A stretch of 22,278 nt of DNA from Bacteroidia bacterium (GTDB lineage Bacteria; Bacteroidota; Bacteroidia; SpSt-205): NCBI GenBank assembly GCA_025060275.1, contig JANXCJ010000014.1, positions 1-22,278 on the forward strand, given 5' to 3'. A program made the translations under genes and the position numbers. Position 1 is the stretch's first letter. Each line of letters opens with the position of its first letter. This document shows, piece by piece, positions 6,535-13,620 of the stretch. The notes beneath the pieces were generated by a model. The model searched no databases. It saw only the letters and a list, made by a program, of their open reading frames with translations, and was not told the DNA's origin.

Positions 6535-7808
6535 GTATTAAGCTGAGCGATATCTTTCCTATAGTACCTCCCTTCAAAAGGCAGAAGCTCCATGCCTGCG
6601 TAGGCTTGTTTGCGGGCTTCTTCTAGGGTCTGTCCTAATCCGACTAGGGTATAGCTTCTTCCCCCCGTTGTGAGAAGGTAGTTACTCTCTCCCTTCTCTA
6701 CGCCTGCCCAGTAAATGAGAGTCTTCTCTCCGAGCCTGCTCCCTCCTTCTTCAAGTGGGGGAAAGTAGATAGCGTGTCCTTTTTGGGGTGCTTCTGGATA
6801 CCCTTTGGTAGCAGCTACTACTCCTACCGCATAGCCTGGATGCACACGAATTTTCAGATTGCCAAGTTTCTGAATACGATAATAATACAGAATCTCATCA
6901 AAACTATTCGCTATGAGAGGGAGTATAAGCTGGGCTTCGGGGTCTCCTAGTCGTACATTATACTCTAAGACATAGGGTTCTCCTTGTACCTTCATGAGCC
7001 CTAAATAGAGAAAGCCATGATAGGATAATCCCATACGAAGCAGGGCCGCAAAGGTGGGTTCTATTACTTTTTCTCGCACTACTTCTATCCAACTAAGGTC
7101 TTCAGCAGGAGCATAACCCCCCATGCCCCCTGTATTAGGTCCCTTATCCCCATCCAGAAGGCGCTTGTAGTCTCGTGCTACGGGTAGGAGGGTGTAACTT
7201 TTCCCATCTGCAAGGAGGAATACAGAGCGTTCTTCTCCTTCTAAGAAGGTTTCTACTACTATGGTTTGACCTGCTGTGCCATACTTCTGTCCCTGTAAGC
7301 AGCCTCTAGCAAATTCCAGCGCTTCTTGCGAAGAGGTAGCAATAAAGACGCCTTTACCTCCTGCCAATCCGCTAGCTTTTAGAACCAGAGGATAGGTGGC
7401 TGCACGCAAATAAGATTCCATCTCCGCCTGCTGGTCGCGAGTAAAGATCATAGCGGGGGCGGTTGGTATGCCAGCTAGCTCAAGGAATTGTTTGGCCTTA
7501 GCTTTACTGGCTTCTAAGAAGCTGAGCTTCTGCGGAGGGGCTATGACTGTAGTTAGGTCGCATAGATCGTCATAAATGCCTTTGGCGATAGGCAGTTCTG
7601 GTCCGATGATTACGTAGTTTATTTTTTCCTGTCGGATAAAGTCTCTTAGTGCGGATATTTCGTGTTCTTGAATAGGTACGCGGATAAGAGGGGGTAGCAT
7701 GCCGCCATTGCCTGGAGCTATGAATACTTTTAATCTCCCACTTTGTAGAGCTTTGTGGGCTAAGGAGTGCTCCCTTCCACCTCGTCCGACAATGAGAACT
7801 TTCTCCAT
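6522..7808 (-). CDS. purD: Phosphoribosylamine-glycine ligase (GAR synthetase)
   Basis: PurD joins glycine to 5-phosphoribosylamine using ATP, the second step of purine synthesis. From ATG 7808 it is 428 residues, normal for the family. The N-terminus KVLIVGRGGREHSLAHKA is diagnostic. The ATP-grasp part includes LKASGLAGGKGV, GPNTGGMGGYAPAEDL and the metal-binding segment EYNVRLGDPEAQ. A longer reading from upstream would add 22 residues unlike the family and would run through the leader hairpin, so I reject it. The gene has its own promoter at 7930-7902, followed by a GC hairpin with a T run and a small palindrome touching the start codon. The stop overlaps the permease start by 13 bases. 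Confidence 0.96.
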   Translation of the reverse strand: MEKVLIVGRGGREHSLAHKALQSGRLKVFIAPGNGGMLPPLIRVPIQEHEISALRDFIRQEKINYVIIGPELPIAKGIYDDLCDLTTVIAPPQKLSFLEASKAKAKQFLELAGIPTAPAMIFTRDQQAEMESYLRAATYPLVLKASGLAGGKGVFIATSSQEALEFARGCLQGQKYGTAGQTIVVETFLEGEERSVFLLADGKSYTLLPVARDYKRLLDGDKGPNTGGMGGYAPAEDLSWIEVVREKVIEPTFAALLRMGLSYHGFLYLGLMKVQGEPYVLEYNVRLGDPEAQLILPLIANSFDEILYYYRIQKLGNLKIRVHPGYAVGVVAATKGYPEAPQKGHAIYFPPLEEGGSRLGEKTLIYWAGVEKGESNYLLTTGGRSYTLVGLGQTLEEARKQAYAGMELLPFEGRYYRKDIAQLNTCYS

Positions 7809-7826
7809 GAGGGCAAATTTACCCTC
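7809..7826. repeat. Near-perfect 18-base palindrome abutting the purD start codon
   Basis: Plus strand GAGGGCAAATTTACCCTC is symmetrical except for one pair (C/A). In the purD mRNA it would form a five-pair stem (GAGGG/CCCUC) ending at the base before AUG. It could hide the start codon from ribosomes or serve as an operator. The symmetry is read directly; the role is inferred. Confidence 0.5.
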
Positions 7827-7836
7827 TACAAATAGT

Positions 7837-7882
7837 AAAAAAACCCCCGGGGACTCAACCAGATTGGGAATCAACCCGGGGG
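7837..7882 (-). terminator. Strong hairpin plus T7: paa operon terminator or purD attenuator
   Basis: Read on the minus strand, an eight-pair all-GC stem (CCCCCGGG/CCCGGGGG, arms 7882-7875 and 7851-7844) with a 23-base loop is followed at once by seven Ts (7843-7837). This is a classical intrinsic terminator form. It lies after paaD, but also after the purD promoter and only 28 bases before the purD start codon. It could therefore end paa readthrough, attenuate purD, or both. Confidence 0.7.
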
Positions 7883-7901
7883 CCTCTCTGCTGGGCTAAT
7901 A

Positions 7902-7930
7902 CAAAGGTACGCCAAATCTTACATTTGCAA
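7902..7930 (-). promoter_or_regulatory. Bacteroidota-type promoter for purD
   Basis: On the minus strand TTG (7930-7928) is followed after 18 bases by TACCTTTG (7909-7902), a match to TAnnTTTG. The same 18-base spacing is seen before paaA. A start site near A7897 would give a leader of about 89 bases that contains the whole hairpin at 7882-7844. Confidence 0.65.
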
Positions 7931-8003
7931 TGCCCTGCACCTTGTCTTAGTTCTCAATTTGTACAGAATAGGACTTGAAAGGTATGATTTTCCACTTAGA
8001 GGG

Positions 8004-8483
8004 TTAGGAAGGAGGCTTGAAGAGTTCAAAAGTTTCACCACATGTATGACAGCGAAAGATGGCTCTGCACGCCGTAGGTCCGAAAGGAGAGAGCAGGCTC
8101 ACTGCCTCAGATTCACAACGAGGGCATGCTGTATGACTAAGGAGGGCAAGAGGATCTCCTGAAAAGTCCTTTGGCAAAGCAAAGCCTGCTCGCCGCAGAC
8201 CTTCCCAACCTTGGGGGGTAACATTTTGGGGTTGCCAAGGCTTTGTATAATTTATTTCAACTACGCTTTTCCATCCGTGCTGCTCAAGAGTCCTCTGAAT
8301 CTGTTCCTTAAGAAGTGAAATGGCCGGGCAGCCTGCATAGGTTGGTATGAGTTCTATACATATCTCTTTTTCTTCTACACGAATATCGCCCACCATGCCC
8401 ATATCTACCACTGAAACGTGAGGTATCTCTGGGTCAGGTATATTCTTGAGCCAGCGTTTTATTTCATCAGTGGAGGGTAGCAT
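8004..8483 (-). CDS. paaD: Phenylacetyl-CoA epoxidase accessory protein PaaD (MIP18 family)
   Basis: The 159 residues from ATG 8483 begin with a MIP18/DUF59 domain (IPDPEIPHVSVVDMGMV, then IELIPTYAGCPAI). They end in a zinc-ribbon-like tail with two cysteine pairs (CPRCES and CHTCGE), as in PaaD/PaaJ. The protein is needed for activity of the phenylacetyl-CoA epoxidase, probably by helping metal or iron-sulfur assembly; it is not part of the PaaA-PaaC core. A TTG five codons upstream (8498) could also start it. The gene overlaps the arsC-like gene by 17 bases, so coupling is likely. It ends the paa run. The strong hairpin at 7882 is about 120 bases downstream. Confidence 0.9.
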   Translation of the reverse strand: MLPSTDEIKRWLKNIPDPEIPHVSVVDMGMVGDIRVEEKEICIELIPTYAGCPAISLLKEQIQRTLEQHGWKSVVEINYTKPWQPQNVTPQGWEGLRRAGFALPKDFSGDPLALLSHTACPRCESEAVSLLSPFGPTACRAIFRCHTCGETFELFKPPS

Positions 8484-8871
8484 GAAGCCCCTGTGCAAAT
8501 TCCTGAGCCCACTTCTTTATGGCATCTCTTACTTCTCTAAATAGCTCTATTCCTCCTTTAGAAGGGTCAGGAAAGCTCACATGAAGCTGGAAGCGAGCAG
8601 GGAGGTAAGGGCAACTTTCCTTAGCGGTATCACACACGGTGATTATATAGTCCCATTCTTGACTGCTATACTTCTCTATAGGGTCTGAGGTATGATGGCT
8701 GAGATCATACCCTTCCTCAGCCATTACAGCGATAGTAAAGGGGTGAATGCCTGTGGGGTGAGTGCCTGCACTTTTTATCTCTACCTCAGGGGGGAGGTAC
8801 TTTCGGAGGTAGGCTTCCGCCATTTGGCTACGAGCGCTATTGTGAGTGCAAACTACAAGTATTTTTACCAT
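8467..8871 (-). CDS. arsC: Arsenate reductase, thioredoxin-coupled type (LMW tyrosine phosphatase fold)
   Basis: 134 residues with the P-loop C8-THNSA-R14 (CX5R) followed by SQMAEAYLR, as in ArsC of Gram-positive plasmids and low-molecular-weight phosphatases. The further cysteines C80 (ITVCD) and C87 (ESCP) match the redox pair of thioredoxin-linked arsenate reductases (C82 and C89 there), so arsenate reduction fits better than tyrosine phosphatase. FPDPS supplies the general-acid loop. It would reduce arsenate to arsenite in the cytoplasm. Its place is odd: it overlaps paaC by 7 bases and paaD by 17, inside the phenylacetate operon, and no arsenite exporter or ArsR is nearby. A role tied to this operon cannot be excluded. 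Confidence 0.85.
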   Translation of the reverse strand: MVKILVVCTHNSARSQMAEAYLRKYLPPEVEIKSAGTHPTGIHPFTIAVMAEEGYDLSHHTSDPIEKYSSQEWDYIITVCDTAKESCPYLPARFQLHVSFPDPSKGGIELFREVRDAIKKWAQEFAQGLHATLH

Positions 8872-9629
8872 TCTGCGCCGGGTTCGGAGGAAGAGACTTC
8901 TGTCATCTCTTGTAGTAGCTCATCAAAGTATGGGCTTCGCAGCCCCTTACGAGCGCCCTGCAGGGGGAGTAGTGTCTCCGAGGCAGGGGGGGGAGGAAAC
9001 AGATTAGCTGAAATAAGAGTAGGTTGAATAAGTTCAAGCCAGCGCTCCCTTAGTACGGATGAAGGGGGTATCCAGCCTGCTTCCACTATTTCGGCTTCTT
9101 CGGGTAAGGGTTCAAAAAGCATCCATGCATAAGGCCAGAGCTGGTCTATGGCGCTCTTGAGGCGAAGATAAGCTTCCTCAGTAGAGTAAGCTAATCGTTT
9201 TATCCAGGTAGTGGCATGAAGCCAGTGATACTTCTCTTCTCTTAGTAGTCTATCAGCTAATCCTGCTAAGGGGTCATAGCTTCCCTCTCGCAGGGCTTGT
9301 AGCTTTATCTGCTCGGCTGCATCATAAAGGTAGTGCCGCATGAGAGCCAGAGCATAATCATAGTCAAAATTCGGTAGCTCTACTAAATGCGCGCAGCGAA
9401 ACTCAGAGGCTTTGCGCTGAAAAGCATATTCATCTGGCGTTCTTAGACCTAGATCGGTGAGAATCTGATAGTAGGCTTGGGCATGTCCGGTTTCATCCTG
9501 AGCAATAGAGGCAAAAGCGATATCTTCTTCTAAGATAGGTCCTAATCCTATCCATTCGGCGTGCCGATGACCTATGATAAGCTCATCGTCTGCCAATGAC
9601 AGTACAAGTGTCTCTAATCTCTCAATCAT
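8865..9629 (-). CDS. paaC: Phenylacetyl-CoA epoxidase subunit PaaC
   Basis: At 254 residues this has the ferritin-like fold of PaaC, with HAEWIGLGPILEEDIAFASIAQDETGHA near the N-terminus and EEKYHWLHATTWIKRL at 131-146. In the complex PaaA is catalytic and PaaC is its structural partner; together they turn phenylacetyl-CoA into the ring 1,2-epoxide. Unusually against enterobacterial PaaC, the sequence shows a full ferritin-like ligand set: E16, E46-x-x-H49, E106 and E132-x-x-H135. This suggests it may bind two irons itself. It overlaps paaB by 8 bases and the arsC-like gene by 7. The assignment as PaaC is firm from order and motifs; metal binding is inferred. Confidence 0.93.
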   Translation of the reverse strand: MIERLETLVLSLADDELIIGHRHAEWIGLGPILEEDIAFASIAQDETGHAQAYYQILTDLGLRTPDEYAFQRKASEFRCAHLVELPNFDYDYALALMRHYLYDAAEQIKLQALREGSYDPLAGLADRLLREEKYHWLHATTWIKRLAYSTEEAYLRLKSAIDQLWPYAWMLFEPLPEEAEIVEAGWIPPSSVLRERWLELIQPTLISANLFPPPPASETLLPLQGARKGLRSPYFDELLQEMTEVSSSEPGAEW

Positions 9630-10008
9630 GGGAAGTGGCTTGGAGGCGGTCTCTATACTTTTCTAATCTTTCTCGGGTATTAAGGTAGCCCTGAGGTTCT
9701 CGGTAGCTTTTATCTACGGCGGGCTGAAAGAGGTCTTCATCAGCTGGACTAGTCCATAAGATAGCTTCCGTGGGGACTACCCATAGAGCTACGCACTGGC
9801 TGCGGCGTGCATACTGCTCCTTAGCCAGCACTAATGCCATTTCTGGGTTTGGGGCATGAAGGGAGCCTACATGCTGGGCGTGTCCTCCGCGCATGCGCTG
9901 GACAAAGACCTCGTAAGTAGGCCAGTGTTCCAGAGAATCAAGGGGAGGGGTGGAAAGAGTCCACAGTTCTGGTTCTGCCCGTCGGATTCTGGGATCTAAT
10001 GAACTCAT
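9622..10008 (-). CDS. paaB: Phenylacetyl-CoA epoxidase subunit PaaB
   Basis: 128 residues. PaaB is the small subunit that bridges PaaA-PaaC units in the epoxidase. Recognised by WPTYEVFVQRMRGGHAQHVGSLHA, close to the family's 'evF.r...g..h.hvGsl.A', then NPEMALVLAKEQYARR, and by its place between paaA and paaC. The C-terminal third (from about residue 90) is longer than in short PaaB forms. It carries no catalytic residues. Its ATG starts two bases before the end of paaA, and its stop overlaps paaC, so all three are translated from one message. Confidence 0.92.
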   Translation of the reverse strand: MSSLDPRIRRAEPELWTLSTPPLDSLEHWPTYEVFVQRMRGGHAQHVGSLHAPNPEMALVLAKEQYARRSQCVALWVVPTEAILWTSPADEDLFQPAVDKSYREPQGYLNTRERLEKYRDRLQATSHD

Positions 10009-10009
10009 A

Positions 10010-11005
10010 TCATGCTAAGGGAGTTACATAACGAGCCTGAGACTCCAGAAGGGCTCGTCGCACCCACCTTCCCTTTTCCTCGGCGAAGCGCCGTACAGCT
10101 ATCCTTTCTTTATTACATGGACCGTTTCCGTTGATGACTTGCCAGAACTCATCCCAGTTCGGATCGGAATATTCCCAACGCCCTGTTTCGGGATTCTTGC
10201 GCAGGTTAGGGTCAGGAATTGTGAGCCCTAACTCCCAAATCTTAGGCACATACATGTCCAAAAATTGCTGACGCATTTCATCATTTGTGGCAAGCTTGAC
10301 TTTCCACTTTACCAGCTTTTCTGTATGGACAGAGAGATTATCCGGCGGCCCAAAGAAGTGCATGATAGGTCTCCACCACCGATTGAGCGCATCTTGTAGA
10401 AGGGCTCTCTGCTTAGGGGTGCCCGTAGCCAGATATACTACGCTGTCATATCCATACTTGAGGTGGAAAGATTCTTCCCAGCAGATTCTTTCCAGGGCCC
10501 GAACATAGGGTCCGTAGGAGCCTTTAGAGTTAGTAGTTTGGTTGATGATAGCGCCTGCATCTACAAGCCAGGCAATAATGGCTGTATCTGCCCAGGTTTT
10601 AGCGGGGTAATTGAAGACGTTGGAATACTTAGATTTGCCAGATAGGAGGTCGTTGATCATGGCTTCTCGGGGCTTGCCCAGGGTTTCTGCTGCACTATAG
10701 AGAAGCTGGGCATGCCCTACTTCATCTTGTACTTTTGCCATGAGGGCTAATTTCCTGCGAAAGGTGGGGGCACGGGTAATCCATGTGCCTTCTGGTAGAG
10801 CACCGATGATCTCTGAGTGAGCATGCTGTTCTATCAGCCTAATCAGCTGTCGCCTGTATTCAAAGGGCATCCAGTCTTGTGGCTCTATCTTTTCCCCTCG
10901 CTCTATCCGAGCTTCAAACTCTGCGAGTTTTTCAGGGTCTTCTTCGTGGACCTTTTTACCCCAGTTCTCAATGTCCTCGGGTCTTATGACGAGATTGCCG
11001 TACAT
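10010..11005 (-). CDS. paaA: Phenylacetyl-CoA epoxidase catalytic subunit PaaA
   Basis: PaaA holds the diiron centre that activates oxygen to epoxidise the ring of phenylacetyl-CoA. From ATG 11005 it has 331 residues and starts MYGNLVIRPED, as PaaA proteins commonly do. Metal ligands are readable: E65 (HAHSEIIG), E95-x-x-H98 (QDEVGHAQ), an acid near D149 (WLVDAGA) and E178-x-x-H181 (CWEESFH). The frame is open to a TTG 11 codons upstream, but that stretch holds the promoter, so I chose ATG. The -7 element ends five bases before this ATG, pointing to a leaderless message. It is the first gene of a paaA-paaB-paaC-arsC-paaD run; the reductase gene paaE is not in the window. Confidence 0.95.
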   Translation of the reverse strand: MYGNLVIRPEDIENWGKKVHEEDPEKLAEFEARIERGEKIEPQDWMPFEYRRQLIRLIEQHAHSEIIGALPEGTWITRAPTFRRKLALMAKVQDEVGHAQLLYSAAETLGKPREAMINDLLSGKSKYSNVFNYPAKTWADTAIIAWLVDAGAIINQTTNSKGSYGPYVRALERICWEESFHLKYGYDSVVYLATGTPKQRALLQDALNRWWRPIMHFFGPPDNLSVHTEKLVKWKVKLATNDEMRQQFLDMYVPKIWELGLTIPDPNLRKNPETGRWEYSDPNWDEFWQVINGNGPCNKERIAVRRFAEEKGRWVRRALLESQARYVTPLA

Positions 11006-11009
11006 ACTA

Positions 11010-11039
11010 CAAATATATAACTTTTTTGAATCTTCCAAA
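11010..11039 (-). promoter_or_regulatory. Bacteroidota-type promoter for the paa operon
   Basis: On the minus strand TTTG (11039-11036) is followed after 18 bases by TATATTTG (11017-11010), a full match to the Bacteroidota consensus on both elements. The A of the paaA ATG is only five bases after the -7 element, so transcription probably starts at or within a base or two of the start codon. Confidence 0.7.
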
Positions 11040-11059
11040 TGTTAGATCGGGAGTTGCCC

Positions 11060-12694
11060 TTAGACTTCTAAAGCTAAAAATAGTATGTCATCTGTCTGGG
11101 AATTCTGGCCTCTCCATTGATTGAGCGCCTGTTTGAGAAGGCTAACTTGCTCATTTAAGGTAAGATACTGATTGAGCTGGAGGAAATTTCTTAGGCGTTG
11201 GGAGGAAAACTTTTTTCCATCTGCGCTAAGTTGGTCTGAAACCCCATCTGAGAAGAGATAAAGTCTGTCTTTACCCTGCAGATGAAATACCTGCAGGTCA
11301 GGAGAGAAGTCTCGTGAGGTAGTAGGACTGATATCGCTGCGTGAGCCCCGAAGTTCATAGAATTGCCCTTCTCGGAAGATCCAGAGGGAGCGCCTTGCCC
11401 CCACGAATTCCAACCGTTTCGTGGCCGAATCATAGCGTAAAAGGGCTAACTCAAAACCTTCTTTGTACCTTTGTTCTTCCACATTCAGAGTAATCCCTTC
11501 TAGAAGGTCTTGGTAGAGCTCCAAGAGACTTTTTATGCCTGCACGAGTGCTTTGCCAGAGAGAGGTAAGCGCATAAGTGCTAATAAGAGCTGCTGCTGCA
11601 CCATGTCCTGTGCTATCACCCAGAGCTAATATGACTTCTCCCTCTTGGGGGGAGAAGAAATAAAAATCTCCGCTCAGCTCTTGCAAGGGTTGACTCCATA
11701 TCTCTACATCTGAAAAGTAATTTTTGAGTAGAGTAGGTGAAGGCAAAAAGCGCTTGAATATCCTACTAGCATAAATTTGCGCTTGCTTTATGTCTTCTAT
11801 TTGTTGTTTCATTAATTCCATCTTGCGTTTTTCCTCAGTGATATCCATCTCTATCGCCATAAAGTGCGTAACTTCATTTAGCTCATTAGTAAGGGGGGTT
11901 ATGTAAAGGCGTAACCAGTAGGGCCTCCCATATTTTGTATAGTTCAATATCTCCTCTGTGAAGGGTTCTTTAGTACGCAGTTTATCACGGATGCGTGCTA
12001 CAGTAACAGGGTCTGTTTCTGGGCCTTGGAGGAGCTTACCTGGAACTTTCCCCTTTGCTTCTTCTAGCGTATAACCTGAGATTCGTTCAAAGCCCCGATT
12101 TACCCATAGAATTTGTCCTTTTGCATCAGTAATAATTACTGCGTTATCTGTGTAGGCAGCCACAGCTGCTAATAGTCGGAGCTGCTCTCTACTTGCTGCT
12201 AATTCTTCATTAGCACGCTGAAGAGATTCTTTGAGCTCAGTCAGCGTATCTAACTGCTGACGAAGCTCTTCTACATATTGTACTAACTCGTCTTGGACCT
12301 TACGCAATTCGGTAACATCTTGCAGAATAAGGGCATACAAGCCGGGCTGAAGCTCTATCCAGTACCCTAACATCTGGGCTGTCGTAGCACCAGCTATGTA
12401 GGTGATAGAAACCTCTGCCTGACTTGCTTTTTCTCTTATAAGCTTCAGTAGAGTCTCAGAGGGAGAGAAGTGCTTCTCTAAATACTGGCGAGCCGGAGTG
12501 CTTAGAAGCTCTTCTGGTGATAATTTCGTAAGCCAAATCGTACCCGAGCTCACCCAAGTGAATCTGTCTTTGCTTTCATCTATAACCCATACTGGTAAGG
12601 GAAAAGTCTTTGCGAGACGCTCCATTGTCCTGCTATCTAAGGTGTTGCTTTGACTACCCCAGAGCGATCTCACAGACTCCCAAAATGTAGGCAT
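11060..12694 (-). CDS. PAS-PAS-SpoIIE serine phosphatase (sensor)
   Basis: 544 residues from ATG 12694; a TTG at 12724 would add ten. Order: PAS-like domain at about 20-120, coiled coil at about 125-175, a second PAS with its C-terminal helix at about 178-300 ending MDITEEKRK, then a linker and a PP2C/SpoIIE domain at about 325-544. Metal-binding signatures are LSGDFYFF, GDSTGHG, FSDGVSD and QTDDILFL. The second PAS (LLQGPETDPVTVARIRDKL, LNYTKYGRPYW) is close to LOV domains but has Gly where LOV has its flavin-bonding Cys. It is likely a cytoplasmic switch controlling an anti-sigma antagonist. The gene follows the acetyltransferase-like gene in the same direction, so the two are probably co-transcribed. 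Confidence 0.85.
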   Translation of the reverse strand: MPTFWESVRSLWGSQSNTLDSRTMERLAKTFPLPVWVIDESKDRFTWVSSGTIWLTKLSPEELLSTPARQYLEKHFSPSETLLKLIREKASQAEVSITYIAGATTAQMLGYWIELQPGLYALILQDVTELRKVQDELVQYVEELRQQLDTLTELKESLQRANEELAASREQLRLLAAVAAYTDNAVIITDAKGQILWVNRGFERISGYTLEEAKGKVPGKLLQGPETDPVTVARIRDKLRTKEPFTEEILNYTKYGRPYWLRLYITPLTNELNEVTHFMAIEMDITEEKRKMELMKQQIEDIKQAQIYASRIFKRFLPSPTLLKNYFSDVEIWSQPLQELSGDFYFFSPQEGEVILALGDSTGHGAAAALISTYALTSLWQSTRAGIKSLLELYQDLLEGITLNVEEQRYKEGFELALLRYDSATKRLEFVGARRSLWIFREGQFYELRGSRSDISPTTSRDFSPDLQVFHLQGKDRLYLFSDGVSDQLSADGKKFSSQRLRNFLQLNQYLTLNEQVSLLKQALNQWRGQNSQTDDILFLALEV

Positions 12695-12744
12695 ATATGA
12701 AGCGACATTAACATTTTTCTTCAAACGGAATGCTTAGGATTGAC

Positions 12745-13620
12745 TTAGTATCGTTTGATAAGGATATACCGATTTTCCCACTCTCCTCCATATTGCTGGA
12801 AGAAGTTCTCTATTCCCCTTATCAGGGAGCCATAGAAATCAAAAATCTTGTCCTCCTGCTGGGCTGCTTGAATTGCTTCATAGAGAAGGCGAGTGAATAC
12901 TTGACTTTCTGCGTCGGGACTACGGCTACCTGCTATGTACCAAACTCGTGAGTTCCCCCATAAGAAAATTCCAACAGCTTGTAAAGGCTCGCCTATCCCC
13001 CAAGCCCGCCAAAAGGACGGTACTGACCGAAGAGCTGCCTCTAAGTACAAACTAAAAGTAGGCTTTACTCCGGCAGGGCGATAGGTTTGCCAAAAACTTA
13101 GCGCTTCAATCTCTGATAAGCGATAAATAGGAAGATGGGCACACCTTTTTACTTTTCTCAGAAGCTCCTTAGAAGGGTGGAAGGCCCCTGGGCGCAAAAT
13201 GAAACTTCCATAAGCTCTGATAGGTAAGTTATGCTGAAAAAAAGGAGGTAGATAGCTCCATTTTGCAGCGAAGCTACACCCAATATAGGCAAAGTGCTGT
13301 CCCTTTATCCACTCTGCGAGAGCGTTGAGAATATCCCTGCGTCGTTTTAGGCCTCCCACGGTATTTATGTCTAAAGGGTAGCTTAATCTTACAGGTATCC
13401 AGGGCATTACAAGTGGCTGACGATAAAGCCGATAAAACCCAATTGAGCGTACAGCAAAGAGCCAGAGGGCTACAGGTTTATCGTTTTGCTCTATGAGCAC
13501 TCCCCCCCAGCGGGTAGGAAGGCTTTCCCACCACGGCTTTGCAGCAAAGGGGACTTCCTCATAGCTAAGCTCTTGCCAGAAGCTCTTGAGCTGGTCTGCA
13601 TCTAACCAAGTAGCTTTCAT
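12745..13620 (-). CDS. GNAT-fold acetyltransferase-like protein (FemAB/Acetyltransf_6-like)
   Basis: 291 residues with no signal peptide. Two features suggest the double-GNAT family that includes FemAB and BioF2-like proteins: a first half with WWESLPTRWGGVLIEQNDKPVALWLF, and a C-terminal half with AVGIFLWGNSRVWYIAGSRSP then FDFYGSLIRGIENFFQQYGGE. The latter fits the 'fDfegs...gi..fk..fG' ending of that group. Substrate is unknown; relatives transfer amino acids or acyl groups to cell-wall or lipid precursors. The start overlaps the stop of the DUF5686 gene by 4 bases (ATGA), so it is translated with it. The family call is by pattern only; treat it as probable. Confidence 0.65.
   Translation of the reverse strand: MKATWLDADQLKSFWQELSYEEVPFAAKPWWESLPTRWGGVLIEQNDKPVALWLFAVRSIGFYRLYRQPLVMPWIPVRLSYPLDINTVGGLKRRRDILNALAEWIKGQHFAYIGCSFAAKWSYLPPFFQHNLPIRAYGSFILRPGAFHPSKELLRKVKRCAHLPIYRLSEIEALSFWQTYRPAGVKPTFSLYLEAALRSVPSFWRAWGIGEPLQAVGIFLWGNSRVWYIAGSRSPDAESQVFTRLLYEAIQAAQQEDKIFDFYGSLIRGIENFFQQYGGEWENRYILIKRY

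Noticed and set aside
7809..7874. Longer N-terminus for PurD
   Set aside because: The extra codons run through the hairpin and T tract of the leader, and PurD normally starts just before KVLIVG.
8692..9027. Plus-strand frame opposite arsC and paaC
   Set aside because: It is antisense to two well-recognised overlapping genes, with low-complexity content and no motif.
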